DNA from: Clostridium moniliforme
Lineage (GTDB): Bacteria > Bacillota > Clostridia > Clostridiales > Clostridiaceae
NCBI RefSeq assembly: GCF_017873235.1
Contig: NZ_JAGGJZ010000001.1
Coordinates: 372,001-436,000 of the forward strand
Direction: 5' to 3'
Length of the DNA: 64,000 nt
The first letter of the stretch is position 1. Each line of letters starts with the position of its first letter. Positions 1 through 8,937 of this stretch are shown piece after piece. Under the pieces are notes generated by a model. That model saw only the letters and a list, made by a program, of their open reading frames with translations. It was not told where the DNA came from and made no database searches. Position numbers and translations under genes: made by a program.

Positions 1-1582
1 TAAGATCTCCCATAATTGTAATTGAAGCATCCTTAAAAGATTTCTTTATTATTTCATAAAATAATGGACTATAATCTTGAGCTTCATCAATAAGAATATG
101 CTTAACTCTATTATAATTTCTAAAGCCCTCCATAGAAGCTCTTATATAAATTATAGGAGTTATATCTTCATAGTTAACTTCACCATAATTTAAATGATTT
201 AATGTAAGCTCTTTTATATCTTCTAAATATTTATTTGTATATTTTTTTATATTTTCCCATAACATTTTATAAATTTCTACATTATTTAAAGTTTTAATCA
301 TTTCATCTACTTGTATATCAACTTGCTCTTTACAGTAATCATAAAACTGTTTTTTATCTTCCACATATTCAAAATCATCATTATTTGATAAATATTTAGT
401 TTCTACCTGAGAAAATAAACTTTCTTTAATTACCTTTATTCTATTTAAAAATGGTATATTGTTAAATCTCTTCAAGAAAGTATTTTCAACAGCTCTTTTA
501 CTTAATATTTCCTTATCATCAATTGTGATTGCCTTAGCTTTAGTTAAAAGATTTGGAATATCTATAGTAAATTTATTTAATACTTCCATAAATTCAATAG
601 TATTTTTATATTCCATACCCTTAGTTCTTAATTTAAACTCCTGTTCATTATTATGTTTTGAATAAATATAATCTAAATGATAATTTTTATTTTCATATAA
701 ATAATTAGCTGGTAAAAATGGCTTTGAATATAACTCAAAAGTAGTTTGAAGTATATTAGTTTCTCCAAGTTCAGGTAATACATCTGAAATATATTCTGCA
801 AAAACTTCATTTGGACTAAATATTAAAATATTGTCAGCCTTAAGATCTTTTCTATGTTTATACAGAATATAAGCTGCTCTATGTAATGCTATTGATGTTT
901 TTCCAGAGCCTGCTGCCCCTTGAATAAACAATACTTTACTATCATCATTTCTAATAATATCATTTTGCTCCTTTTGAATAGTTGCTACTATATTTTTCAT
1001 TTTATCTGTAGCATTTCCTCCAAGCATTTGCCCTAAAGCTTCATCACATAAAGACTCATTTGAGTTATGCATAAAAACTATTTCACCATTTTTTATATTA
1101 AACTGTCTATTAAATTCAATTGTTCCAGTTACCTTTCTATTTGGTGCTTCATAAAAAGCATCTCCTATTTCAAAGTCATAAAACATTGTTGCAACTGGTG
1201 AACGCCAATCAAAAACTAGAAATTCAAAATTTTCTTCATCTTCAACAGTAGATAAACCTATATAAAAACTTTCTAATTCTTCCCCATTTTCTCTAAAATC
1301 TAATCTTGCAAAATATGGTGAGTTAAGTTGTCTTTCAAGAGTTCTAATTCTATTTACCTTTCTTGAATGCATTTTTTCCTGTAATGCAACTTGACTACAA
1401 TTTTCATTTATTTCTATTTCATCTAATTCACTTCTATTGTCCCAAAGAAATTTTCTATGTTTTACTATTTCCTTATCTTGTATATCTCTTAAATCAATAT
1501 ATTTGCTTAATAATTCCTTTATTGTTTTCTGTGTTAATTTTAAGTAATTTTCTTCATCTAAATGTTGTCTACCTATTAGCAT
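1..1582 (-). CDS. helD: HelD-like UvrD-family helicase (RNA polymerase recycling), N-terminal part
   Basis: The gene enters from the left edge; about 527 N-terminal residues are visible and the C-terminus is missing. The start ATG at 1582 has an AAGGAG ribosome binding site 8-9 bases upstream. The N-terminus is long and charged. A Walker A motif QGAAGSGKTS lies near residues 220-230. A DEAQDYSP Walker B region is near 495-505, followed by TIMGDL at the window edge, the usual position of UvrD motif III. The long N-terminal arm before the Walker A motif fits HelD, which in Bacillus removes stalled RNA polymerase from DNA, better than UvrD or PcrA, where Walker A is near the N-terminus. It lies downstream of the DUF5662 gene on the same strand but has its own promoter. 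A general DNA helicase IV role is the alternative. Confidence 0.85.
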   Translation of the reverse strand, partial: MLIGRQHLDEENYLKLTQKTIKELLSKYIDLRDIQDKEIVKHRKFLWDNRSELDEIEINENCSQVALQEKMHSRKVNRIRTLERQLNSPYFARLDFRENGEELESFYIGLSTVEDEENFEFLVFDWRSPVATMFYDFEIGDAFYEAPNRKVTGTIEFNRQFNIKNGEIVFMHNSNESLCDEALGQMLGGNATDKMKNIVATIQKEQNDIIRNDDSKVLFIQGAAGSGKTSIALHRAAYILYKHRKDLKADNILIFSPNEVFAEYISDVLPELGETNILQTTFELYSKPFLPANYLYENKNYHLDYIYSKHNNEQEFKLRTKGMEYKNTIEFMEVLNKFTIDIPNLLTKAKAITIDDKEILSKRAVENTFLKRFNNIPFLNRIKVIKESLFSQVETKYLSNNDDFEYVEDKKQFYDYCKEQVDIQVDEMIKTLNNVEIYKMLWENIKKYTNKYLEDIKELTLNHLNYGEVNYEDITPIIYIRASMEGFRNYNRVKHILIDEAQDYSPLFYEIIKKSFKDASITIMGDL

Positions 1583-1614
1583 ATTTAAATTTCTCCTTAT
1601 ATAAATGTCATTAA

Positions 1615-1643
1615 ATTTTAAATTGTATAAAAAAATATGTCAA
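1615..1643 (-). promoter_or_regulatory. Sigma-A type promoter of the HelD gene
   Basis: On the minus strand TTGACA (1643-1638) is followed after exactly 17 bases by TAAAAT (1620-1615). This gives a start about 25-30 bases upstream of the ATG at 1582. The match is good but the region is AT-rich. Confidence 0.55.
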
Positions 1644-1664
1644 GTTATACATTGTTATATATTT

Positions 1665-2195
1665 CTATTTATTTAAAATTTCATTTTTTATGTAAATTAA
1701 AGTTTTATCTTCTCCATCAACAGCTAACATATTAAGTAATTTTTCCAAAAGAGTTCTTGTTTCTTCATGTAAAATATAATAATCCTTTCTAGCATTATAA
1801 TATTCTAATGGACTTTTATCAGTATACTTTTCCTTTTGATAATTTTTTGATGCCGACATTCTATCTATAAACATTTCAACAATATAATTAACTGGCATTT
1901 TCATTCCCTTTAATCCATCCTCAGGATTCATTCCATAATCAATCCAATATTCAAAATGATGTTTATTTCTTCCCTTATGGTGTAACCATGCAGTTGATAG
2001 TCCTTCAATTTCTTTTTGAACACCATTTGGACTTTTAGTTCCTCTATAATACTTTATTCCAGCCTTAAATTCTTCTTTAGTATATTTTGATAAATCATGA
2101 AGTAAACCTTGTTTATATAAACCTACTTTAAAACAATATTTCATTACAAGAAGTTTATGATTAGTAATTGTTTTAAAATGATTAATTGCATTCAT
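1665..2195 (-). CDS. DUF5662 family protein
   Basis: A soluble 176-residue protein of the DUF5662 family, recognised from its N-terminal histidine-rich pattern, including HDLSKY at about residues 33-38, and the central WLHHKGRNKHHFEYW stretch. Conserved His and Asp residues (H33, D34, the central HH pair and a later HH) suggest a metal site like that of HD-type hydrolases, but no biochemical function is established for the family. No signal peptide or membrane segment is visible. It has no close partner: the next gene upstream ends at 2355 with a terminator between, and the helicase downstream has its own promoter. The start is the first ATG; upstream sequence gives a GGGG-type ribosome binding site. 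Confidence 0.75.
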   Translation of the reverse strand: MNAINHFKTITNHKLLVMKYCFKVGLYKQGLLHDLSKYTKEEFKAGIKYYRGTKSPNGVQKEIEGLSTAWLHHKGRNKHHFEYWIDYGMNPEDGLKGMKMPVNYIVEMFIDRMSASKNYQKEKYTDKSPLEYYNARKDYYILHEETRTLLEKLLNMLAVDGEDKTLIYIKNEILNK

Positions 2196-2275
2196 TTATT
2201 TATTCCCCCTAAAAGCTTCCTTTAAAATTATTCTACAATCTATATTATCATTTTTAATTAATTAATGCATAAAAA

Positions 2276-2303
2276 ATGTTCTACCACCTAAGTGATAGAA
2301 CAT
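2276..2303 (-). terminator. Rho-independent terminator downstream of the 2355-2927 gene
   Basis: A 12-base stem with one internal mismatch, ATGTTCTATCAC pairing with GTGGTAGAACAT, and a TTAG loop, followed on the minus strand by a run of six T. It separates the unknown protein at 2355-2927 from the DUF5662 gene. Confidence 0.75.
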
Positions 2304-2354
2304 AAAAATTATAGAAATAATTTTTTAATAGTTACAAATATAACTATAATTTAA

Positions 2355-2927
2355 TTATTTTATTGTATTTAAAACATATTTTTTATAAAGGTCAAAACTC
2401 ATCTTTTCTATAGTTGCACCTCTATTAATTTTTCCACTTATAAAATTATATTCTGCTGATCCATAATTAAATGCAGGACTTGTTACTATAATGCTTGTTT
2501 CCGAAGTCCTATAAACTACTTTTCTTTCTAATACTTCTTTTAGAAAATCCAAAACTTCTTCATAATTTTTTATAAAACCTGCACAAGTCATCTTAACAAT
2601 AAATGAAAATAAATGATATCCTCCAAGTAACTGATACATTTCTCCATTTCTAGTATCAAAAACCTTATCTGTTCTATAAAAATACTTTATATTTCCAAAA
2701 GTTAATGTATTATAATCATTATTTATTTCTAATTTATTATCTTTAACATCTTCTAAATCTTTTAATATATTATCCCAAGCTATTCCCTTAACAACTGCAT
2801 TATCAGTTATTACTTGAGTAAAGCTTTCAATTGCATTATCCATATATTTATTTACATTTACTATTTTATCATTTATAGATACTGTATATTCTCCATTTTC
2901 ATATACTAAAGTTACTTTATCACTCAT
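2355..2927 (-). CDS. Unrecognised 190-residue cytosolic protein
   Basis: I do not recognise this protein. It is 190 residues long, acidic to neutral, with no signal peptide, membrane helix, cysteine cluster or nucleotide-binding motif. Its N-terminal 30 residues look like two short beta strands (VTLVYENGEYTVSINDK). The rest alternates helices and strands and includes a YFYRTDKVFDTRNGEMYQLLGGYHLF segment. Coding quality looks genuine: an AGAGGTAGAAGT-type ribosome binding site precedes the ATG, codon use resembles the neighbours, and a terminator follows. It stands alone between terminator 2276-2303 and the methyltransferase gene, so the neighbourhood gives no clue to function. Confidence 0.6.
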   Translation of the reverse strand: MSDKVTLVYENGEYTVSINDKIVNVNKYMDNAIESFTQVITDNAVVKGIAWDNILKDLEDVKDNKLEINNDYNTLTFGNIKYFYRTDKVFDTRNGEMYQLLGGYHLFSFIVKMTCAGFIKNYEEVLDFLKEVLERKVVYRTSETSIIVTSPAFNYGSAEYNFISGKINRGATIEKMSFDLYKKYVLNTIK

Positions 2928-3073
2928 AACTTCTACCTCTTTTCTAACTAATAATAATTATTATATCATAATCAATGTCATCATTCTACAATATTAAAAA
3001 TAATAATATACTTTACTTTTCTAATTAATTATTCACATAATTTATTATAATATTAATTTTAAATACACTAAAT

Positions 3074-4237
3074 TTAAATTAAATTATCTTCCTTTAATAA
3101 ATTATATAATGTTGGTTTAAAATTAAATTCCTTCATTAAATCTTTTACTTCATTTAAAGATTTTTCTCTTTTTTCATTAGAAACCTTTCCTTTTGATGCC
3201 CTAATTAATATATTTTTAGGTGAATGAGCTATATCTATAAATTCTAAAAGTTGAGTTTTATATCCAACACATTCTAAAAGATTTGCTCTAACTGAATCTG
3301 TCATAAGAGCTGCAACCCTCTCTTGTATTATTCCATACCTTGTAAGTATTTTTAAAGATTCTGCCTTCATTTGATGATTTAATTCGTGTTGACAGCAAGG
3401 AACTGAAAAAATCATTTTAGTGTTCCACTTTATTGCATTATATAAAGCATAATCAGTAGCTGTATCACAAGCATGTAATGTAATTACCATATCAACTTTA
3501 TTGTTATATTTAAATCCATTAATATCTCCAAGTTCAAAATGTAAATTATCATAATTATATCTTTGGGCAATATCATTACATTTCTTAATAACATCTTCTT
3601 TAAGATCTAAGCCTATCATTTTAACATTAATTTTTTTAATCTCTACAAAATAATAATAAAGTACAAAAGTTAAATAAGATTTTCCACAACCAAAATCTAA
3701 AATAGTAAGTTCTTTATAGTCATTCTTTTTAATTTCATCATCAATAATTTCTACGAATCTATTTATTTGTTTGTATTTATCATATTTTGAATTGACAACC
3801 TTACCTTCCTTTGTAAAAACTCCTAAATCTATAAGTGGCTCTATAATCATACCTTCTTTAAGTATATAATTTTTCTCTTTATTATGACTTTTCTTAATAA
3901 TATTTTTATTATCACTTTTTTTCTTCTTTAAAAATATTTTTCCTTTTTTAGATATTTTCAAATCGAAATTATAGTCTTTTGACCAAGCTGAAAGTTGCTT
4001 ATAATTTTCTAATAAATATTCTAAAACTTTTTCTTCTAAAATCTCTTTATTTATATTTTCATGAAAAACTTGCTTATCAGTATACTTTTCTATTTGATAA
4101 TATTCTTTTTTATTATTTACCTTTAAAGTAAATGTTATTTTATTATACTTAACATTTTTATTTACTTTATTACTAATAACTAACTTTAAAATATCTTCAC
4201 TAACAATTTCATTAATTGCTTTATTTAAATCTTCCAT
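3074..4237 (-). CDS. Class I SAM-dependent methyltransferase (Methyltransf_32 type)
   Basis: A 387-residue protein with a Rossmann methyltransferase domain in its second half. The SAM-binding motif I is LTILDFGCGKSYLT at residues 177-190. It is followed by an acidic motif (VKMIGLDLKED), a TLHACDTATDYAL segment and a PCCQHELN segment. That pattern is typical of the family that also contains eukaryotic METTL25/RRNAD1-like proteins, often annotated as putative RNA methyltransferases. The first 130 residues are lysine-rich and may bind RNA. The substrate cannot be read from the sequence. The gene is monocistronic between the 2355-2927 gene and merR. Confidence 0.75.
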   Translation of the reverse strand: MEDLNKAINEIVSEDILKLVISNKVNKNVKYNKITFTLKVNNKKEYYQIEKYTDKQVFHENINKEILEEKVLEYLLENYKQLSAWSKDYNFDLKISKKGKIFLKKKKSDNKNIIKKSHNKEKNYILKEGMIIEPLIDLGVFTKEGKVVNSKYDKYKQINRFVEIIDDEIKKNDYKELTILDFGCGKSYLTFVLYYYFVEIKKINVKMIGLDLKEDVIKKCNDIAQRYNYDNLHFELGDINGFKYNNKVDMVITLHACDTATDYALYNAIKWNTKMIFSVPCCQHELNHQMKAESLKILTRYGIIQERVAALMTDSVRANLLECVGYKTQLLEFIDIAHSPKNILIRASKGKVSNEKREKSLNEVKDLMKEFNFKPTLYNLLKEDNLI

Positions 4238-4375
4238 ATTTTTATACTCACCTTATCATTTATTTAAATTAAATTTTACATAACACTATATTAACTATAT
4301 CATTTATATAAGATTAAACATATATTCATATTACCAAAAAAATCTTTATTACTAAAGTTTTTATAATATTAAAAA

Positions 4376-5185
4376 TTACTTAATTGGTATTTCAATTCTA
4401 GTTATATATTCTTTAGGTGTACGACAAGTTAAACTATCTAAAATACAATATTCATAAGAATGTCCATAAGGAGTTAAATTACTCTTTTTTATTTCTTTTA
4501 GTATTTCTTCATAAGTTTCTCCAACTCTATCATAACTTCCTTTATGATAGGATATTGCATACATTCCCTTAGGTTTTATTATTATATCATCTTTTTTTAA
4601 CCTTCTATCTACTGGAGTAAAAACAAATTCTGCTGATGTATATAATTTATTTTTAATATTATCAATTGGAATCATTACTCCTAATTGATAATTATATGGA
4701 TAATTTTTATCTGTTACATTTTTTAATAAATTTTTTAATGCAATATCTGTTTTTATTAGATCATAAGGTTTATTAACTCTCTTTATTGCTAAATAATCCT
4801 CATCAACTTCCTTAAAAGAAACTCTCTTACCTAAAAATTTTAATTGTTCAAAAGTTTTAATTTTTTTTCCTAATCTTTCACTTATAATACTAAGTTTTTC
4901 AACTTGCTTATCTAATTCTTCCTTTTGTTGTTTCATAAGTTTTAATGCTTTTTCATCATCTCGATCTTCTAAAAACTGTTTTATTTCTTTTAAAGGAACG
5001 CCTATTTCCTTTAAAATAAGAATACTATCTAAAATTTCTAATTGCTTAGGAGTATAGTATCTATATCCATTATTTTTATTTATAATTTCTGGTTTAAATA
5101 AATCAATTTTATCATAAAAAATTAAAGTTTGTTTTTTCATATTATGCAGCTTTGCAAATTCGCCAACTGTAAATTTAATATCCAT
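4376..5185 (-). CDS. MerR-family regulator with GyrI-like effector domain
   Basis: A 269-residue one-component regulator. Residues 5-75 form a MerR winged helix (GEFAKLHNMKKQTLIFYDK, then GYRYYTPKQLEILDSI), residues 75-118 a dimerising coiled coil, and residues 120-269 a GyrI/BmrR-like effector-binding domain ending in a YCILDSLTCRTPKEYITRIEIPIK strand. Proteins of this layout bind hydrophobic cationic drugs and untwist a promoter with an overlong spacer. It is divergent from the MATE pump at 5318, whose promoter has exactly that architecture, so it most likely activates the pump and itself. The start ATG has an AGGTGA ribosome binding site. The ligand is unknown. Confidence 0.87.
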   Translation of the reverse strand: MDIKFTVGEFAKLHNMKKQTLIFYDKIDLFKPEIINKNNGYRYYTPKQLEILDSILILKEIGVPLKEIKQFLEDRDDEKALKLMKQQKEELDKQVEKLSIISERLGKKIKTFEQLKFLGKRVSFKEVDEDYLAIKRVNKPYDLIKTDIALKNLLKNVTDKNYPYNYQLGVMIPIDNIKNKLYTSAEFVFTPVDRRLKKDDIIIKPKGMYAISYHKGSYDRVGETYEEILKEIKKSNLTPYGHSYEYCILDSLTCRTPKEYITRIEIPIK

Positions 5186-5250
5186 TTAATCACCTACCCT
5201 AAATTTAACATTAAAATTATTTTTAATATAAAATTTAATTTCAAATTTAT

Positions 5251-5297
5251 TATTGACAATATAGTTACTATATCCTTTAAAATAGATATTGTCAATA
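5251..5297 (+). promoter_or_regulatory. MerR-type promoter/operator of the MATE gene
   Basis: TTGACA (5253-5258) and TAAAAT (5278-5283) are separated by 19 bases, the overlong spacer characteristic of MerR-controlled promoters. Inside the spacer is a 7-1-7 palindrome ATATAGT-T-ACTATAT (5259-5273). Outside it, a perfect 12-base inverted repeat, TATTGACAATAT (5251-5262) and ATATTGTCAATA (5286-5297), spans the promoter. The ribosome binding site GGGATGAGG and ATG 5318 follow. Confidence 0.8.
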
Positions 5298-5317
5298 AAA
5301 GGGATGAGGTCGATAAA

Positions 5318-6649
5318 ATGAAAAAAGAATTTACAGAGAAACAAAATTACATAGAATTTTTAAGATATGTATCTCCTTCTATTGTTACAATGGTATTTTT
5401 ATCTTTTTATACTACAATAGATGGATTTTTTGTTTCAAGATATGTTAATTCAGATGCATTAGCAGCTATAAACATAGTAATTCCTTTAACTTGTATAGTT
5501 TTTGGAATAGCTGTAATGTTAGCTACAGGTTCTGGTGCATTAGTTGGAATGAAACTTGGAGAAGGAAATAAAAAAAAAGCAGATAAACTTTTCTCCTTTA
5601 TTACTATCACTTTAGGCGTTATTGCTATAATACTTACAATACTTGGATTAGTATTTTTAAAACCTATTCTTATATTTTTAGGAGCAACTGAAAAGTTACT
5701 TCCTTATACTATGTCCTATGGATTTATTACTGTTTTAATGACTATTCCAATGATGTTTAAATTATATTTTGAATATTATGCTCGTGTAGACGGAGCTCCT
5801 AAACTTTCACTTATAATGTCCACATTAGGATTAATTTTAAATATAATTTTAGACTTTTTATTTATAGTTATATTTAAAATGGGAATCCTCGGTGCTGCTC
5901 TAGGAACTTTTTTCTCTATAACAATTTCAGCACTAATTGGACTCTTTTACTTTCTTAGTAAAAGTTCACTTTTAAATTTTTGCAAAACAAAATTTTATGG
6001 AAAATTGTTATGGAATTCTTGTTATAACGGAAGTTCAGAAATGTTTACAGAATTATCTACTGGAATAAGTACCTATCTTTTTAATATAAGTATTTTAGCA
6101 TTCCATGGTGAAAATGGTATTTCTGCAATGTCTATAATAATATATATATATTATTTCTTTATAGCAATTTATTTTGGAGTATCTGTTGGAATATCTCCTA
6201 TTATTAGTTTTAATTATGGTGCGAAAAATAAAGAAAAAATACTAGAGAGCTTAAAGCATAGTTTTGTAACTATAGCTTGGAGTTCAATATTAATATTCTT
6301 AATATCTATGTTTTTAGGAAAATATATAATTGGAATATTTACAACTGACATAGCTGTCTATAATATTGCAACCTATGGAATTAAATTATTCTCCTTTGCA
6401 TTTTTAATAATAGGAATAAATATATTTGTATCTGGATATTTTACAGCTATTGGTAACGGAAAAATTTCTGCTATTATTTCAATTTCTCGTTCACTTATTT
6501 TTGTAGCAGCCACCATAATGATTCTTCCAAAATTTATAGGAGTAGATGGTATTTGGCTTGCCATTCCAGTTGCTGAACTTATTACAATATTTATTACAAT
6601 ATATTTTTATAGTAAAAATGGACGAGTTTCATCTTATATGAAAGATTAA
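5318..6649 (+). CDS. MATE family multidrug efflux transporter
   Basis: A 443-residue integral membrane protein with about 12 transmembrane segments and the two-fold repeat of the MATE (NorM/MepA/DinF) superfamily. These are Na+- or H+-coupled exporters of cationic drugs. N-terminal features include SIVTMVFLSFYTTIDGFFVSRYV and a GSGALVGMKLGEGNKKKAD loop. The reading frame is open further upstream, but the start is set at 5318: GGGATGAGG lies directly before this ATG, and the longer version would overlap the merR coding region and the promoter. Divergence from merR implies drug-induced expression. A terminator follows immediately. Confidence 0.88.
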   Translation: MKKEFTEKQNYIEFLRYVSPSIVTMVFLSFYTTIDGFFVSRYVNSDALAAINIVIPLTCIVFGIAVMLATGSGALVGMKLGEGNKKKADKLFSFITITLGVIAIILTILGLVFLKPILIFLGATEKLLPYTMSYGFITVLMTIPMMFKLYFEYYARVDGAPKLSLIMSTLGLILNIILDFLFIVIFKMGILGAALGTFFSITISALIGLFYFLSKSSLLNFCKTKFYGKLLWNSCYNGSSEMFTELSTGISTYLFNISILAFHGENGISAMSIIIYIYYFFIAIYFGVSVGISPIISFNYGAKNKEKILESLKHSFVTIAWSSILIFLISMFLGKYIIGIFTTDIAVYNIATYGIKLFSFAFLIIGINIFVSGYFTAIGNGKISAIISISRSLIFVAATIMILPKFIGVDGIWLAIPVAELITIFITIYFYSKNGRVSSYMKD

Positions 6650-6657
6650 TTTAAATA

Positions 6658-6697
6658 AATCCCCATAAAGTAACTAACTTAATGGGGATTATTTTTT
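6658..6697 (+). terminator. Terminator of the MATE gene
   Basis: Stem AATCCCCAT (6658-6666) pairs with ATGGGGATT (6682-6690), followed by ATTTTTTG. It lies between convergent genes and mainly serves the plus-strand gene. Confidence 0.85.
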
Positions 6698-6716
6698 GTA
6701 TTATTATTTTATAAAA

Positions 6717-8054
6717 TTATTCTGCATCTGCTTCTACAGCTACTTGACTTTCTTGTTTTTTAGGAACTCTGTTATATTTTTTAGTATATACAACTAATAA
6801 CATTACTGAAGCTATTGTATATATAACTGCTGTAACATAATAAGCTTTTCCATATCCATTTGGTAACCCAAATATAAATGTTTCTCCTATAATTCCTGCT
6901 ATAACTTGTGCAAAACCTTGAACTATATATATTACTGAATTATAAGCTGGTCTTGCATCTTTTGTTACAAATTCCATTGGAAGTGATTGTTGTACTGGTA
7001 ATGCAGCATTCATAAATCCTGATCTAAAGAATAATCCAAGACCAACAGCTAATACCATATGAGCTCCAAAAGCTGCACCATTTGCAATTATCAACATAAA
7101 AGGTATAGATAATAAAGCTAGTCCACCTAAAGATGTAACTCTTCCTATCCTCTTAACAATCCAAGGTGATATTATCATAAATATAACCATAGCAAAATAT
7201 TGATAAGAAATAAGTGATGAAGTTGTTGCTCTATCAATTCCCATTCTACTTAAGAATACTGAGAAGTATGGAGTTATTAATGATGCTCCTAATCTTATTA
7301 AAAATGCGAAAACTACAAATAGAACTATATATTTATTTAAGAAAGCACTCCAATTAAGTTTTTCTTTCTTCTTTTTAGTTTTAGCACTTCTATAATCTGT
7401 TGGTATTTCTTTTATAAATAAAATTGGTATTAAACATAAAATAGCTACTATTATATACATAAGTAAAGCATCTCTATGTGCTGCTATATATGCTTGTAAT
7501 TGAACTGAATCAAAACTTTTAATTTTTTCTGTTAATGCTCTTGCTTGATCGTAGCTAATTCCTAATCTTTGGGCAAATCTATAAGCTATTAATTTTCCAC
7601 CTGACCATGTTCCAACAATCATACCTGCTGTATTAGTCCATAATGTAGTTGAAAAAACTTTTTCTCTATTTTCCTCTGTAGTAAAACATGTTAAAAATGG
7701 TGATAAAATAGCATCAAACATACAAACTCCAATCATAACAATTGAAGCTGATATAGCAACTACAGGAACTGATTTAAATTTAGTTATAAGTAACATTCCT
7801 AGTATAAAAGCTATTGGTGAAATAATAAGAGTCTTTTTATATCCTATTTTAGGAATTATTAATAATATAAGTGCGCCTCCATAAAATCCAACTCCCATTA
7901 TAATTGACATACTGGCTGCTATTCCTTTAGTTGCTGTTGATGCATCAAGGAAGGTAACCATTGTATCCATAGCTACTCCACCTAAAACACCCATAAATAT
8001 GTATGCAATGATAAACATCCAACTATTACGCTTAGCTCTTTTTTCAAAATCCAT
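6717..8054 (-). CDS. Major facilitator superfamily transporter
   Basis: A 445-residue protein with about 12 hydrophobic helices in two halves separated by a lysine-rich cytoplasmic loop (FIKEIPTDYRSAKTKKKKEKLNW region), the layout of the major facilitator superfamily. Substrate unknown; it resembles sugar or drug MFS carriers only in general features. The start is placed at 8054 rather than at the in-frame ATG at 8072, because GGAGGC lies inside that extension, 6-7 bases before the chosen ATG. No partner gene is adjacent, and a 590-base gene-free region lies upstream. Confidence 0.82.
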   Translation of the reverse strand: MDFEKRAKRNSWMFIIAYIFMGVLGGVAMDTMVTFLDASTATKGIAASMSIIMGVGFYGGALILLIIPKIGYKKTLIISPIAFILGMLLITKFKSVPVVAISASIVMIGVCMFDAILSPFLTCFTTEENREKVFSTTLWTNTAGMIVGTWSGGKLIAYRFAQRLGISYDQARALTEKIKSFDSVQLQAYIAAHRDALLMYIIVAILCLIPILFIKEIPTDYRSAKTKKKKEKLNWSAFLNKYIVLFVVFAFLIRLGASLITPYFSVFLSRMGIDRATTSSLISYQYFAMVIFMIISPWIVKRIGRVTSLGGLALLSIPFMLIIANGAAFGAHMVLAVGLGLFFRSGFMNAALPVQQSLPMEFVTKDARPAYNSVIYIVQGFAQVIAGIIGETFIFGLPNGYGKAYYVTAVIYTIASVMLLVVYTKKYNRVPKKQESQVAVEADAE

Positions 8055-8643
8055 TATACTGCCTCCAATCATCCTTTGTTAAATTAATTACTAATACTTT
8101 AATTAAATATATATTTTTTTAATTTATGTTTAAACTTATGAAAACAATTACAAACATGGCAAAAAAAATTTACTTATTGCAAATAATAAAAAAATATATA
8201 TTATATAAGTTTTTCCTCCTTTCTTAATTTATATAATTTAAATTTATATAATAAAATATACCAATATTTAATAATATTAATAAATTTTAATTTACTTTGT
8301 ATACTTTTTTATATTCGATGACCTATAACTAATGGTTTCTAATTTTAAATTAATAATACTTATTTAATCATTTTTAATAATTGAATTTTCTAAATATTTT
8401 GTACATTTATAATGTACTACTATAGGTTTTTATTGTAAATATTATATATGTAAACTTTGTTAACTTTTTTATTTTATCTTATTAATTTTTATTTAAATAT
8501 AATACAAAATACTAATGAGTAATTTTTAGATTATTTTTAATTCTTTAATATTATTTAAATACAACTCTTGTTAATGTTAATCCATAGTAAATTAAACATT
8601 CTACAAAATAAGAATAGACGTAAAAGCCTTTAAATTAAATAAC
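8055..8643. other. Gene-free interval between the MFS gene and cas2, with a solitary CRISPR repeat
   Basis: This stretch is about 80 percent A+T. It holds the presumed minus-strand promoter region of the MFS gene at its left end, and the solitary CRISPR repeat at 8553-8582. I see no convincing ORF with a ribosome binding site and no strong terminator between cas2 and the solitary repeat. Transcripts of the cas operon may therefore run into that repeat. Confidence 0.5.
8553..8582 (-). CRISPR. Solitary CRISPR repeat downstream of cas2
   Basis: A 30-base copy of the array repeat with a single A-to-T change at position 23 of the plus-strand form (TTGTTAATGTTAATC instead of TTGTTAAAGTTAATC). It is in the same orientation as the main array, 61 bases after the cas2 stop. 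Its right flank (CATAG then A..T.A..CATTC) matches the flank of the leader-proximal main-array repeat at 13 of 19 bases. Its left flank shares CTTTAATATT and a TTTTTAGATTA-type stretch with the trailer region of the main array. No second repeat lies at the expected 64-67 base spacing. Confidence 0.8.
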
Positions 8644-8937
8644 CTAGATTATTAAACTTTCACCATTAACAACTTCCTCTATTCCAAGTACTTCTTCCCC
8701 GAATACGTTTCCGTTTAACAATTTAACTATGCAAATAAAATCTTCATTTTTATCTATAACCTTATTTAAATCCTTTCTCAAAGCTATTAATTTTGATGGA
8801 GTTATTTCTCCTCTAAAAACAGATTTTTGAAAATGAGAAAGATATTTTTTACAAACCTTAAAAACTTTATTTACTCGTTTCTCATTTACATCATAAAAAA
8901 CAAAGGCATAATTATAATTAATTTTCTTATTAGCCAT
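8644..8937 (-). CDS. cas2: CRISPR-associated endonuclease Cas2
   Basis: A 97-residue protein with the ferredoxin-like fold of Cas2. The first strand YAFVFYDVNEKRVNKV carries the conserved Asp at residue 16, followed by the typical LSHFQKSVFRGEITPSKL segment. Cas2 bridges two Cas1 dimers in the complex that inserts new spacers at the leader end of the array. The length matches type I-B family members. Its ATG overlaps the cas1 stop codon by one base (TAATG), which implies translational coupling. It is the last gene of the cas operon. Confidence 0.95.
   Translation of the reverse strand: MANKKINYNYAFVFYDVNEKRVNKVFKVCKKYLSHFQKSVFRGEITPSKLIALRKDLNKVIDKNEDFICIVKLLNGNVFGEEVLGIEEVVNGESLII

Noticed and set aside
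459..665. Plus-strand ORF of 68 residues
   Set aside because: Antisense to the HelD gene, hydrophobic, no ribosome binding site. The ORF at 1363-1614 is rejected for the same reasons.
5129..5317. Upstream extension of the MATE reading frame
   Set aside because: It overlaps merR and the promoter; the ribosome binding site at 5301-5310 marks ATG 5318 as the start.
8501..8530. Possible second degenerate repeat next to the solitary repeat
   Set aside because: Only the first dozen AT-rich bases (ATTTAAATATAA) match, and the distance of 52 bases does not fit the 64-67 base period.
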